A DNA stretch of 64,000 bases from an uncultured Winogradskyella sp. (GTDB lineage Bacteria > Bacteroidota > Bacteroidia > Flavobacteriales > Flavobacteriaceae): the NCBI GenBank assembly GCA_913055905.1, contig CAJXLB010000002.1, positions 310,001-374,000 of the forward strand, given 5' to 3'. A program made the position numbers and the translations under genes. The notes under the pieces are model-generated. The model saw nothing but the letters and a program-made list of their open reading frames with translations, searched no databases and had not been told where the DNA came from. Shown in pieces: positions 9,432-17,486 of the stretch (within the stretch, counting starts at the first letter, position 1; every line of letters begins with the position of its first letter).

Positions 9432-10579
9432 CCGTACTTTTTATTAAGTTGTATAACCAAGTGTTCATAGTAATCTATCATCTCTAATCCCAACAAGCAC
9501 AGCAGAATTATTGGCACCACATTGATATAGATGTTAACCTGCAACAATACTAAAGCCAAATATAAAAACACTACCGATATGATCAGCTGCACTAGCTTTT
9601 CAGTAATATCAAAAACAAAACTATTGCGTTTATAAATTTTCATTCCAAAAAATACTGAAAAGAAGCAAAGTACAAACGCCAAAAGATATGTGGAAAAAAC
9701 GGATATTCTGTACATTAAACTTTTTTGTGAAAGCATGTTTAGAATATTGGCATGGATGACTACTCCGTAAGTATCTGGAGTTGCCCTCCCAACCCATTCC
9801 GCATTTAATGGGGTAAAATGTTTATCCTCAATATCGTATGCTTCGTTACCATCACTTAGATAGCCAAGAAGTACAACAGCATCTTTAAAAGCAGGAATTT
9901 TGTCTGAATTGAGAACCTCTTCTATTTCAAAATTTAGAAACACATCCTTATTGCCAATATAATTAATAGGAATTGCTTTTTTAAGTTCATTTAAGGCATA
10001 TTCTTCAGTAATCAAATCTGCTTCTAAAGCAATTTTAGTTGCAAACGAATATTCTTTTTCGTCATCTCCTTTTACGCCAATAAATTCTCTGATTACCGTG
10101 TTTTGACCTTGTAGGTTTAAATTGATAAATCCTTTTTTTTCGGCTTTAAGTTTGAAATAATCATGGTTATTAATAACAGAACCATTCTCATTAAAATAAG
10201 CCGTAACTATATTTTTATGTCGTTGTAAAGTATTCTTTAAAATAGAATCTATAAACCCTTGTTTACGCTCTTTAAAAATGATATCCAGACCTATTACTTT
10301 TGGGTTTTGTTCCGCTATAGTATTTATGGCCTCAGCAATTTGAAAACGATCTGAATGCTTAATGTTTACGATAATGATCTTATCATTACGTTGTTCTTTA
10401 TTAAACCTTTTAGAGTAAAAGATATCTGTAAACTTAAAATCCTTGAACGCTTTTTCAAAAGGATCTAAAATTGAAAGGTTCACAAATGCAAAATAAAGTA
10501 AGCCCGCTACAACAAATGTCATTACGGTACATAGCAATGCATCTCTATACAACAATTTATTATGGAAAATTTTCTTCAA
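9410..10579 (-). CDS. CHASE2 domain membrane protein without output domain
   Basis: 389 residues. One N-terminal membrane segment (about 12-35) leads into a large extracytoplasmic CHASE2 domain: a DPFEKAFKDF helix, then a KIIIVNIKHSDR strand and PKVIGLDIIF strand typical of the family, and PDTYGVVIHANILN near its end. Three closely spaced C-terminal membrane segments (about 292-372) follow, the usual CHASE2 exit topology. Most CHASE2 proteins continue into a kinase, cyclase or CHAT/caspase domain; this one ends with a cytoplasmic tail of only ~15 residues. It starts at TTG immediately after the TAG stop of the upstream lipoprotein gene, so it is probably translationally coupled; the next in-frame Met (residue 20) lies inside the first membrane segment. 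It may sense envelope or extracellular signals and pass them to partners in the membrane or periplasm. Confidence 0.8.
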   Translation of the reverse strand: MKKIFHNKLLYRDALLCTVMTFVVAGLLYFAFVNLSILDPFEKAFKDFKFTDIFYSKRFNKEQRNDKIIIVNIKHSDRFQIAEAINTIAEQNPKVIGLDIIFKERKQGFIDSILKNTLQRHKNIVTAYFNENGSVINNHDYFKLKAEKKGFINLNLQGQNTVIREFIGVKGDDEKEYSFATKIALEADLITEEYALNELKKAIPINYIGNKDVFLNFEIEEVLNSDKIPAFKDAVVLLGYLSDGNEAYDIEDKHFTPLNAEWVGRATPDTYGVVIHANILNMLSQKSLMYRISVFSTYLLAFVLCFFSVFFGMKIYKRNSFVFDITEKLVQLIISVVFLYLALVLLQVNIYINVVPIILLCLLGLEMIDYYEHLVIQLNKKYGWESHLL

Positions 10580-11488
10580 CTAGTTTGATATTTTTTCAAT
10601 AGCAGAAGCCCCATCAGAAATTATAGCATCTTTATTATCGCTAAGCATACTTGGTAATTTATTGATATACTTACTCTTATTACCTTCATACTCCTCTAGC
10701 CTCACATTTATTTTAACCACACCAAAATTGTCGTTATCATCCAATTGTGTTGTAATTGGGATGTCATAATACCAAGGCGATAATATGGGCTTATCAATTA
10801 AATTATCTGGTCCATATTTCAGGTTTTTAAAATCGTACTCTTGCTCAATTAAAGTGGCGCTTAACGGTGTACCATCATTTCCTCGCCATTGACCCTCAAT
10901 TGAAATTGAAATTTTAGCATTTAAATCCTCATCCGTGTAAACTTTAGTTTTAGAAAAGAAAACCCTAAGCTCATTAAAACTCAATCTGGTAATACCAGGG
11001 TTTTGAGGATCACTAATTAATTCTATGACAGCAAAGAAATTCAACAGATCATCTTGTTCTATTCTTATAATATCATCCACACTTAAAGAAGCTGTATTAC
11101 CTCTAGATTTTGGCATCGCGTTGAACTCATCCTTGACTATGGATGTTATCTGTTCTTTTTCCTGAGGGTTATTTGGTTTGGAATATTTCTTTATGTGTAT
11201 TTCTTTATAGGTTTTTTCTACACTTCCTAAGTCCGTATTGTAGTAATTATTTAGAGAAAGTGACTGAGAATATCTACTCACCAAAGACTCTGATGTTTTA
11301 TCAGCCAAGTAAGAGGCACCAAAAAACACACCTTGAAGAACAGTTTCAATCAATCCACCTCTTGTGTCGGCTCTTTTCATTTCTATAACAAATTCCTCAT
11401 TAGATTGAATGTTGGATCTCTGGTGTACTTTACAAGAGCATAGTAATAGTAGTAGCAGTATTGAGGTAATTTTTTTCATTTGTTTCAA
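10580..11488 (-). CDS. Lipoprotein of unknown function in the CHASE2 operon
   Basis: 302 residues with a lipoprotein signal peptide (KK, Leu-rich core, LCSCK lipobox), hence a lipid-anchored envelope protein. I recognise no domain. The mature part is mixed alpha/beta with a short Ala/Gly-rich segment after residue 45 and a highly charged C-terminal third. It is the first gene of the minus-strand trio; its stop abuts the TTG start of the CHASE2 gene with no gap. Context suggests an envelope partner or regulator of the CHASE2 protein. Met4 is an alternative start. No cysteine protease, kinase or cyclase motif is visible. Confidence 0.6.
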   Translation of the reverse strand: MKQMKKITSILLLLLLCSCKVHQRSNIQSNEEFVIEMKRADTRGGLIETVLQGVFFGASYLADKTSESLVSRYSQSLSLNNYYNTDLGSVEKTYKEIHIKKYSKPNNPQEKEQITSIVKDEFNAMPKSRGNTASLSVDDIIRIEQDDLLNFFAVIELISDPQNPGITRLSFNELRVFFSKTKVYTDEDLNAKISISIEGQWRGNDGTPLSATLIEQEYDFKNLKYGPDNLIDKPILSPWYYDIPITTQLDDNDNFGVVKINVRLEEYEGNKSKYINKLPSMLSDNKDAIISDGASAIEKISN

Positions 11489-11913
11489 CCTTAGGCTTTG
11501 TAATTTAAAAAATTAAATTTAACAATTACTAAATTTAGCATTTACAAGTTGTTTATATTTATTTTTTGATTGTATACACCAGTGTTTTTGATCATTAGAA
11601 ATAATGATAATTCCTATTTTTATTTCCAAAAATTTTTAATTTTGGACAACGTAAAAAAGTTGTTTCACCATTGCTTCACCACGATTAAAGGGGAGATGTA
11701 AAATATTGAAAGTAAAGGGGTTGTAAATTAAGTTTGATTCCTGTCGCGATCACAGAAAGCCATTTCCATAAGGGAGTGGCTTTTTTGTTTCCTTAGGAAT
11801 GAAAGTTTAAAATGAGTAATTGCTGCATAAAACTCAGATTCTATTTTATTTGATAGCTCTGGGCTTCCGGTAATTATCCTATTCAGTAGTGCTTTTTAAA
11901 TTCAGTCTGACAT
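11489..11913. other. 425-bp intergenic region with tRNA-3'-end-like sequence and orphan terminator
   Basis: No ORF of use is present. Bases around 11731-11753 read like the T-loop and 3' acceptor strand of a tRNA, but the upstream T-stem half does not pair and no 5' half is present. It is followed at once by a strong terminator hairpin. Flavobacterial integrative elements often end at tRNA 3' ends, so this may be an old attachment site remnant. Both flanking genes are on the minus strand, so this plus-strand terminator has no obvious gene to serve. Confidence 0.35.
11757..11786 (+). terminator. Rho-independent terminator, orphan
   Basis: An AAGCCATTTCC arm pairs (two G-U pairs) with GGGAGTGGCTT around an ATAA loop and is followed by a T-run. 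It points in the plus direction although no plus-strand gene is recognised upstream. Confidence 0.6.
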
Positions 11914-13077
11914 TTATTTGATGGACCCTTGAACAATCACAGTATCTTTCTCCACAGTCACAAGCTCTAAATACGCACTTTCATAAATCTCATGACTGTT
12001 CATCACATAATCGCAGTAATCTTTATATAAATCCTTTGGGGTTGAATTGTTTATCTTCAAAAGGGTATCGCCAAGTTTTAAACCATGCTTCGCATTGGCA
12101 GACACACGATTGATTTGCCATCGATTGTCTGAAGTTGGTATAAACGAAATGGGTCGTTCCTTTGGTGTTTCAATCGTTCTTTGTGGTTCTAGAGTGATGA
12201 CATCATCATCTGTATCGATGTAGAGCTTGAAATATTTTAAATATTCATTACCAATCAATCCTTTGCCCAATGCTGAAAACTGAATCGGGAACGTGGTTTT
12301 AAAATCATCCAAAGGCAAGGTTTTAATAACTAAAGTATCGGTACTAAATCCATAAATCCCGCTCACACTGCGGTCATAATAGGTTTGCGTTTCTGTAGAT
12401 GTAAATGCGTTTTGCAAAGCACTCGGCAACCTAAACCCACCGTTGGAGCCGGTGTCTATAAGCAGATTTTCAACGGTTCTTCCGGCTATTTTGACATTTA
12501 CTTTAGGCGTGGCTGATAAGGTTGGAGCATCATAATCTAGAACTATAGCCTTAGATGGATTATCAACGCTAAAAGGTTTATCCGAAAAGTAAATCATTTG
12601 CTTTTCATAATCTATTTTCCAGTTGGCCAGTTTAATCAGGTTTGCGCCTATGATGCCGTGTTCGGCAATGCAAGGCGAAGGTGATTCTTCAGCATATTTG
12701 ACTTTTCCGGCACCGATTTTTGAAAATACGGTATGCCCTAACTGAACTTTCTCTAGCTGCGTTACTTCAATGATTTTGACGTTGCCATTGCTGTCTTCGT
12801 TTTCTTTTATGGCTTTGGTTTCCAGATTATAGGCCTCTGTCAGTGTATGATTGATTTTAGAATTGAAAGCACCTGTATCGAAAATAAAATCTAACATGTT
12901 GTCTTTTCCATTAATTTGGGCCTTTACAATCACCAAGTCTTTTTTCATTTCAAAAGAAATACTATCGGTAAAATTTTCCCTGTCTAAATCCCCTGATGTT
13001 AGTAGATTAACGTTTTTAACGTAATTGCAAGAAGAGAGGCCAATGGTGCATAGGCAAAAAATGAATATTCTTTTCAT
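11914..13077 (-). CDS. Retropepsin-like aspartyl protease lipoprotein with PDZ-like domain
   Basis: 387 residues. A lipobox signal (GLSSCN) marks it as an envelope lipoprotein. Two aspartyl-protease half-domains each carry an active-site motif: FDTGAF at about residue 66 and IDTGSN at about 208. This is the two-copy, single-chain arrangement of clan AA proteins. A PDZ-like domain closes the protein (about 305-385, with GLKLGD-type motif). Proteins of this build are common in Bacteroidota; physiological substrates are unknown. Its start overlaps the stop of the TMEM175-like gene by 4 bp (ATGA), so the two are probably co-transcribed. Confidence 0.8.
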   Translation of the reverse strand: MKRIFIFCLCTIGLSSCNYVKNVNLLTSGDLDRENFTDSISFEMKKDLVIVKAQINGKDNMLDFIFDTGAFNSKINHTLTEAYNLETKAIKENEDSNGNVKIIEVTQLEKVQLGHTVFSKIGAGKVKYAEESPSPCIAEHGIIGANLIKLANWKIDYEKQMIYFSDKPFSVDNPSKAIVLDYDAPTLSATPKVNVKIAGRTVENLLIDTGSNGGFRLPSALQNAFTSTETQTYYDRSVSGIYGFSTDTLVIKTLPLDDFKTTFPIQFSALGKGLIGNEYLKYFKLYIDTDDDVITLEPQRTIETPKERPISFIPTSDNRWQINRVSANAKHGLKLGDTLLKINNSTPKDLYKDYCDYVMNSHEIYESAYLELVTVEKDTVIVQGSIK

Positions 13078-13808
13078 GAATCAAATGATTTAGACCTGAA
13101 GTGGTCGTGCACTTTAAGCAAGATAGGAATCAGTAAATAATTCAAACTGGCATACAGAAATCCTTTATGTCCAAAAATTAATACGATTAAAATGGACAAC
13201 GAGGTGACACATACGAGTATCAAAAATTCTTGAATGGAAGATTGTGTTTTATACATTTCCAATTTATTGAGACCAAGGTCATTTCTCTTTTTCTTAGCGT
13301 TGATATATAGGAATAAAAAGATGAGATAAATAGCAAAAAGTCCTAAGCTGAAGCGCAGCATAATATCGGCCCATTGTTCTTTTTCTAAATCCGCTTCTAC
13401 CAGCTTTGAAATTGCCAGTTGCAAACCTTCAGAGTTATCACCTAAGGCTTGTTTAATTTTTACATATAAAACTGTACCCAAGTAGGAAAACAAATATTTC
13501 ATGGGATAGATGTAATAGAGCATGACGAATACCAATGTAAAATTTAGCAGGTTGGTTTTTTTGTCTTCCAATCCATAGCGTAAGAAGAAGGTTTTATGGT
13601 CGTTCCAGATGCTAAACAACAATATGGCACAGAAAATAAAACCTATAAAACTATACATAGAAGCCTGCAGCTCTACATACGTTTTAGGAACTTCGGATGA
13701 AATGACCAACAGTGTGATGGAAAAACCAAAAATAATATCTGTTAAGGTTTCAAATCTGGAACCCTTAATACCTCTTGCTTTAAATCCGTCTTTAAGTATT
13801 TTATTCAT
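13074..13808 (-). CDS. TMEM175-like (DUF1211) putative potassium channel protein
   Basis: 244 residues with about six membrane segments. The first helix carries the family signature region, here RFETLTD followed by FGFSITLL, where typical members have R-x-E-x-FSD; thus FSD is replaced by LTD. The second helix has a conserved-looking W-N-D-H-K stretch. Bacterial TMEM175 proteins form tetrameric K+ channels, and the length fits one six-helix unit. The changed FSD motif makes ion selectivity uncertain. It is followed, with 4-bp overlap, by the aspartyl protease lipoprotein gene. Confidence 0.7.
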   Translation of the reverse strand: MNKILKDGFKARGIKGSRFETLTDIIFGFSITLLVISSEVPKTYVELQASMYSFIGFIFCAILLFSIWNDHKTFFLRYGLEDKKTNLLNFTLVFVMLYYIYPMKYLFSYLGTVLYVKIKQALGDNSEGLQLAISKLVEADLEKEQWADIMLRFSLGLFAIYLIFLFLYINAKKKRNDLGLNKLEMYKTQSSIQEFLILVCVTSLSILIVLIFGHKGFLYASLNYLLIPILLKVHDHFRSKSFDS

Positions 13809-13992
13809 ATTTGATTATTTGCAGTTGAAGTATGGCCATTTGCAAAAGTTAATTTGAAAGACATGGTTCTACGGAATCTTATTTTGTTGGCAACCTTTGA
13901 TTTTGCGTGCAAAATTAATAAGAGCGTTTCTGCAGAAGGCCTATTTATCGGATCTTGTGAAGAAAGGCACGTATGAGTGATGTTTGGGAAGG

Positions 13993-14877
13993 TTACTTTT
14001 TAAAAATAGCATAAAAAGCCTTTACCTTGGACCTGGAAACAGGGATCACTGCTTGGCTGTTTTCAAGGTCTAGATACAAGCCTCTGGCATTGCCATTTAC
14101 TTTGGTGATGCATTTGGTATTTACAATATAACGCTTATGGCATCTGAAAAAGTTATCTTGAGGTAATTGTTCCTCTATAGCTTTGATTCTGTTTCGTATA
14201 AGTTTTTTCTGAAGTTTATCCTGATTGATGTAATTAATTTCTACATAGTTTCCATCAGATTGAATAAAAATCACATCAGAAGCATCGATTTGAAGCGCTA
14301 TGTCTTTTTTGTCTGATGAAAATATCAGTTTGTCTTTTTTGTTGCCTTTAGGTGCTATGGTTTTGAGTTGATTTTGAAGTAAAGCGGACAGTCGTTGGGC
14401 TTTTTGATATTGCTTTTTTTGATGGTTATACTGTTCCAACAAAATGATCACTAGCACCGGAAGTATACTCAGCCCAAAAGTGATATAAGCGGTATTCAAA
14501 AATAGCTTGAGGGCTTTGCTTGTAGTTAGAACAGCTCCATTTTGGATAAGATTCATTGTTAATAAAACCAATGTTATCGAAATTGTAATAATTAACAATA
14601 CAAACAGAAAAAGTGAAATTTCCTTACCTACCGTCCATTGGTCTTCATTCATATAACTTGGCGCAAATTTTTTAATCAATCTCACACCTAGAATTATGGA
14701 GAAACCTATTATTGCTGAAATCACCAAGGCAATGACAAAGCGTTCTAGCAATTCAATTTCTGAAAATCCAAGTGGCTTTAGAACTAAGATTAAAATAAAC
14801 GTTACAACAGATGGCACCAACACACTGTTTGTGCTGAAAATAAAAGGGTAAGGTTTTTTAAGTAAACTTAAAATCAT
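13993..14877 (-). CDS. Membrane-anchored LytTR-family transcription regulator
   Basis: 294 residues. Four predicted membrane helices occupy about residues 10-170. A short coiled-coil-like linker (about 172-195) leads to a C-terminal LytTR DNA-binding domain: DVIFIQSDGNYVEI, FFRCHKRYIVN and IPVSRS are the typical strands and recognition loop residues. There is no receiver domain, so a signal is presumably read by the membrane part and passed directly to DNA binding. Single gene, with no cognate kinase next to it. Target genes are unknown; the neighbouring SDR and TMEM175/protease genes are candidates only by proximity. Confidence 0.85.
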   Translation of the reverse strand: MILSLLKKPYPFIFSTNSVLVPSVVTFILILVLKPLGFSEIELLERFVIALVISAIIGFSIILGVRLIKKFAPSYMNEDQWTVGKEISLFLFVLLIITISITLVLLTMNLIQNGAVLTTSKALKLFLNTAYITFGLSILPVLVIILLEQYNHQKKQYQKAQRLSALLQNQLKTIAPKGNKKDKLIFSSDKKDIALQIDASDVIFIQSDGNYVEINYINQDKLQKKLIRNRIKAIEEQLPQDNFFRCHKRYIVNTKCITKVNGNARGLYLDLENSQAVIPVSRSKVKAFYAIFKK

Positions 14878-14999
14878 AGGTCACAAAAGTAGGGAAAGTG
14901 ATGATTTTGTAAATGGTTTAAACTTACCATTGAAATTTTCGACGGCTTAGGTTATGATTTTGATAGGTTGAAAAATCCAAGCGATACAATCTAGTGATA

Positions 15000-15758
15000 T
15001 TAACTTCTCAAATAGCTTGCTCCGTTAACATCGATAATAGCACCCGAGGAATAACTGGCTTCGTCAGAGGCTAAGAATAGAACGGCATGGGCAACTTCAG
15101 CTGGTTTTGCCATGCGTTTAAATGGTGACTCACGAAGCAGATTTTCACGCTCGCTAGCAGTCAGGGTTTTTGCTCCCATATCTGTTTTTGTAAAACCTGG
15201 AGCAACTGCTCCTACATAAATGTTATAGGATGCCAGACGTTTCGCCAAGGATTGGCTCAAGGCATTCAACGCTGCCTTACTCGCTCCGTAAGCAGGTTTG
15301 GTGGGTTCGCCTCTGAACGCTCCGCGAGAAGAAATGTTAACTATATTTCCGCCACCATTTGTTATCATAGCTTTAGCCGCTAGATAACTAAGGTTGGCTG
15401 CAGCAAACAAATTGGTGGTAATGGTTTGTTCCCAAGCATCGGACCATTCTTCGAATTCGACCTCGTCAATGTCATGAGGAATCGAAATTCCTGCATTATT
15501 CACGAGGATATCAATATGGCCATAGATTTTTAAAAAGTCTTCAATAAGTTCTTGCTGCGCCTTTTTATTTGCAATGTCATATTGAAATAACTGATGGCCT
15601 TTGCCTTCCAATGCATTTAGTGTTTCTTGGGCCTTGTCGGTATTTGTTCTGTAGTTTATGCCCACCTTTGCACCGGCTTTGGCAAAGGCTAATGCGGTTG
15701 CCTTCCCAATACCTCTTGAGCCACCTGTGATAAGAACGGTTTTGTCATTAAATGTCAT
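15000..15758 (-). CDS. Short-chain dehydrogenase/reductase (FabG-like)
   Basis: 252 residues, the usual classical SDR length. The Rossmann cofactor motif TGGSRGIG is at residues 11-18, NNAG at 87-90, catalytic Ser at about 143, and the YxxxK pair Tyr157/Lys161. An Asn-Tyr-Arg segment after the second strand (residues 35-37) suits NADP(H). The C-terminal GAIIDVNGA segment matches the FabG-like group. The substrate cannot be read from sequence; it stands alone rather than in a fatty-acid operon, so an accessory carbonyl reductase is likelier than the essential FabG. Confidence 0.85.
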   Translation of the reverse strand: MTFNDKTVLITGGSRGIGKATALAFAKAGAKVGINYRTNTDKAQETLNALEGKGHQLFQYDIANKKAQQELIEDFLKIYGHIDILVNNAGISIPHDIDEVEFEEWSDAWEQTITTNLFAAANLSYLAAKAMITNGGGNIVNISSRGAFRGEPTKPAYGASKAALNALSQSLAKRLASYNIYVGAVAPGFTKTDMGAKTLTASERENLLRESPFKRMAKPAEVAHAVLFLASDEASYSSGAIIDVNGASYLRS

Positions 15759-15959
15759 AATGTTAGTATTTTAATCTATAGTTATAAAAGTTGATTATTT
15801 GGTCTGTCGATTTAGAATTGAATTTTTTTTAATCATAAAAGGGTAAATAAAAAGACACATAACATTTCCTTTTATTCGGTACAATTCTATCCAAGCTTTA
15901 AGATACTCTAAATTAATGGGACCCATAAACTTTTAATTCTTTAAAAGATTGCATAAAGC

Positions 15960-16487
15960 GATTTTAAAGGCTTTACTAGTTACTCTGAGAAATTAACTCC
16001 CGAGGAATTGGTAAAAACCGTAAGCTATTATTTTTCAAAGTTTGATGAGATTTTAGACAAGCATGGATTGGAAAGGATTAAAACCATAGGAGATGCCTAC
16101 ATGTGCGTTGGTGGTATTCACGATGATAAAGAAAACCATCCACAGCGAATGGTGGCAGCTGCCTTAGAAATTTCGGAGTTTGTAGCACAAACAAAAAAGG
16201 ACACAGAAACAGATTTAACATTTGATATAAGGATAGGAATACACACTGGACCAGTGGTAGCTGGTGTAGTAGGAACCAAGAAGTTTGCCTACGATATTTG
16301 GGGCGATACTGTTAATGTGGCATCACGTATGGAATCAATGTCTGAATCCGGACGAATTAATATCTCAGAAAACACCTTTTTAAAAATTAAGGATGAATTT
16401 GATTGCGAACCACGTGGTGAAATCAGTGTAAAGAATAGGGGGAAATTAAATATGTACTTTGTAAACGGAAGTAATGACATGGGATAA
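15960..16487 (+). pseudogene. Truncated class III adenylate cyclase catalytic domain
   Basis: The frame encodes most of a class III nucleotidyl cyclase domain. Homology begins at DFKGFT (15960), directly after an in-frame TAA (15954-15956), so the upstream beta strand and any sensor domain are missing. The metal-binding Asp of DFKGFT and that of IGDAYM are both present, as are the adenine-type Lys (KTIGD), the Asp of YDIWGD and the VNVASRME transition-state region. The only standard start is TTG at 16008, inside the domain and after the first metal Asp. I infer a remnant whose 5' part was lost by deletion; a functional product is unlikely. Confidence 0.75.
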
Positions 16488-16514
16488 ACTAAAAATCGCG
16501 ATGGTTGAATTTAA

Positions 16515-17045
16515 CTATAAACGCATACCAATGCCTAGTCCAATATTCCAAGTATTATAGCCATCAAATCTCTGGTCTAGAAACAAGTTTGGTAGTAGAT
16601 AGAAGGATTTACTTATGTCTTTTTCATATTCGATACCAAATCGAAATAAATAAAACGATTCTTCTTTTTCCAATTCAACACCTGGGCCTAGGGTAATTAC
16701 AAACCCATTACCAAATTGGTACAAGGCATCTAGAGTTAAAACAAGAGGATTAACACGTTCTATTTCGTCATTTTCAGCATTTCTAATTACAAAAGTTTCG
16801 ATTTCAACATCATTGTGCAATCCAATTCCCCAGCGTTCATTAAACCAATATTCAAAGTCCAATCCCCAAGATGGCACAAAAACATTGTCTAATCCTTCGT
16901 TATTTACCAGAGTATGGCCAATGACGCCAACTATCCTGAAACCACGGCCATCATGCTCCTTTTCGTTATGATGCTCATGTTCTTGGGCCTGTAAAATGCA
17001 AATGTTTGCCACTATTAAAAAAAATGCAATTGTTATATTTTTCAC
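16515..17045 (-). CDS. Exported beta-barrel-like protein of unknown function
   Basis: About 176 residues from the GTG at 17045, chosen because a signal peptide (VKNITIAFF... ILQAQ) begins there; the upstream ATG at 17093 would add 16 polar residues in front of it. After the signal comes a His-rich stretch (EHEHHNEKEHDG), which may bind metal, then alternating hydrophobic strands ending in GLGIGMRL, a pattern typical of small outer-membrane beta-barrels. No specific family is recognised. It faces tail to tail with the cyclase remnant (27 bp apart). Confidence 0.65.
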   Translation of the reverse strand: MKNITIAFFLIVANICILQAQEHEHHNEKEHDGRGFRIVGVIGHTLVNNEGLDNVFVPSWGLDFEYWFNERWGIGLHNDVEIETFVIRNAENDEIERVNPLVLTLDALYQFGNGFVITLGPGVELEKEESFYLFRFGIEYEKDISKSFYLLPNLFLDQRFDGYNTWNIGLGIGMRL

Positions 17046-17486
17046 GCTGATGTGTTTTTCTTCATCACTCTGTAGGTATAAACCGCAAAGCATGAACTAA
17101 AATAGTAAATATTGTAAATGAAAATTACTAAAGGCGGTAAATAATGAAGTGCTAAAATTTAATAGAATTCATATCTATTTGTAAAATCTAAACGATTCAT
17201 TATATGCGACTAAAAGTGATTTCGGAATCCAAAGATGTTCTGAATTGATGCTTATAAAAGGTCTTCCAAAAAGAATTCGTTTCAGTATTCTGTGCCTTTC
17301 CAACTATTATTTCTAAAAATATACGTTTCGAAATTGAAGTCAGACCCAATCAAATTTTAAGGAGCCTATTGAAAATCACCCTGTTTATCCAGAGTTATGG
17401 AAAATATGGAACAGCAAGTAACCAGAGGTGTTTTTTCTGCTAATGACGTGATGAGGCAACTCAAAAATAGTTGTTATTTTAGGGCG
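17046..17486. other. Intergenic region between divergent genes
   Basis: About 440 bp separate the divergent barrel-like protein and histidine kinase genes. An in-frame ATG at 17397 could add 30 residues to the kinase, but they precede the signal peptide. I see no RNA gene, repeat or clear TTTG/TAnnTTTG promoter here. Confidence 0.4.

Noticed and set aside
11725-11755. Complete tRNA gene
   Set aside because: The T-loop-like part is present, but the T-stem does not pair and no D-arm, anticodon arm or 5' acceptor strand exists upstream.
16008-16487. Functional short adenylate cyclase starting at TTG
   Set aside because: The start lies inside the domain, after the first metal-binding Asp, so the product could not be active; treated as a remnant.
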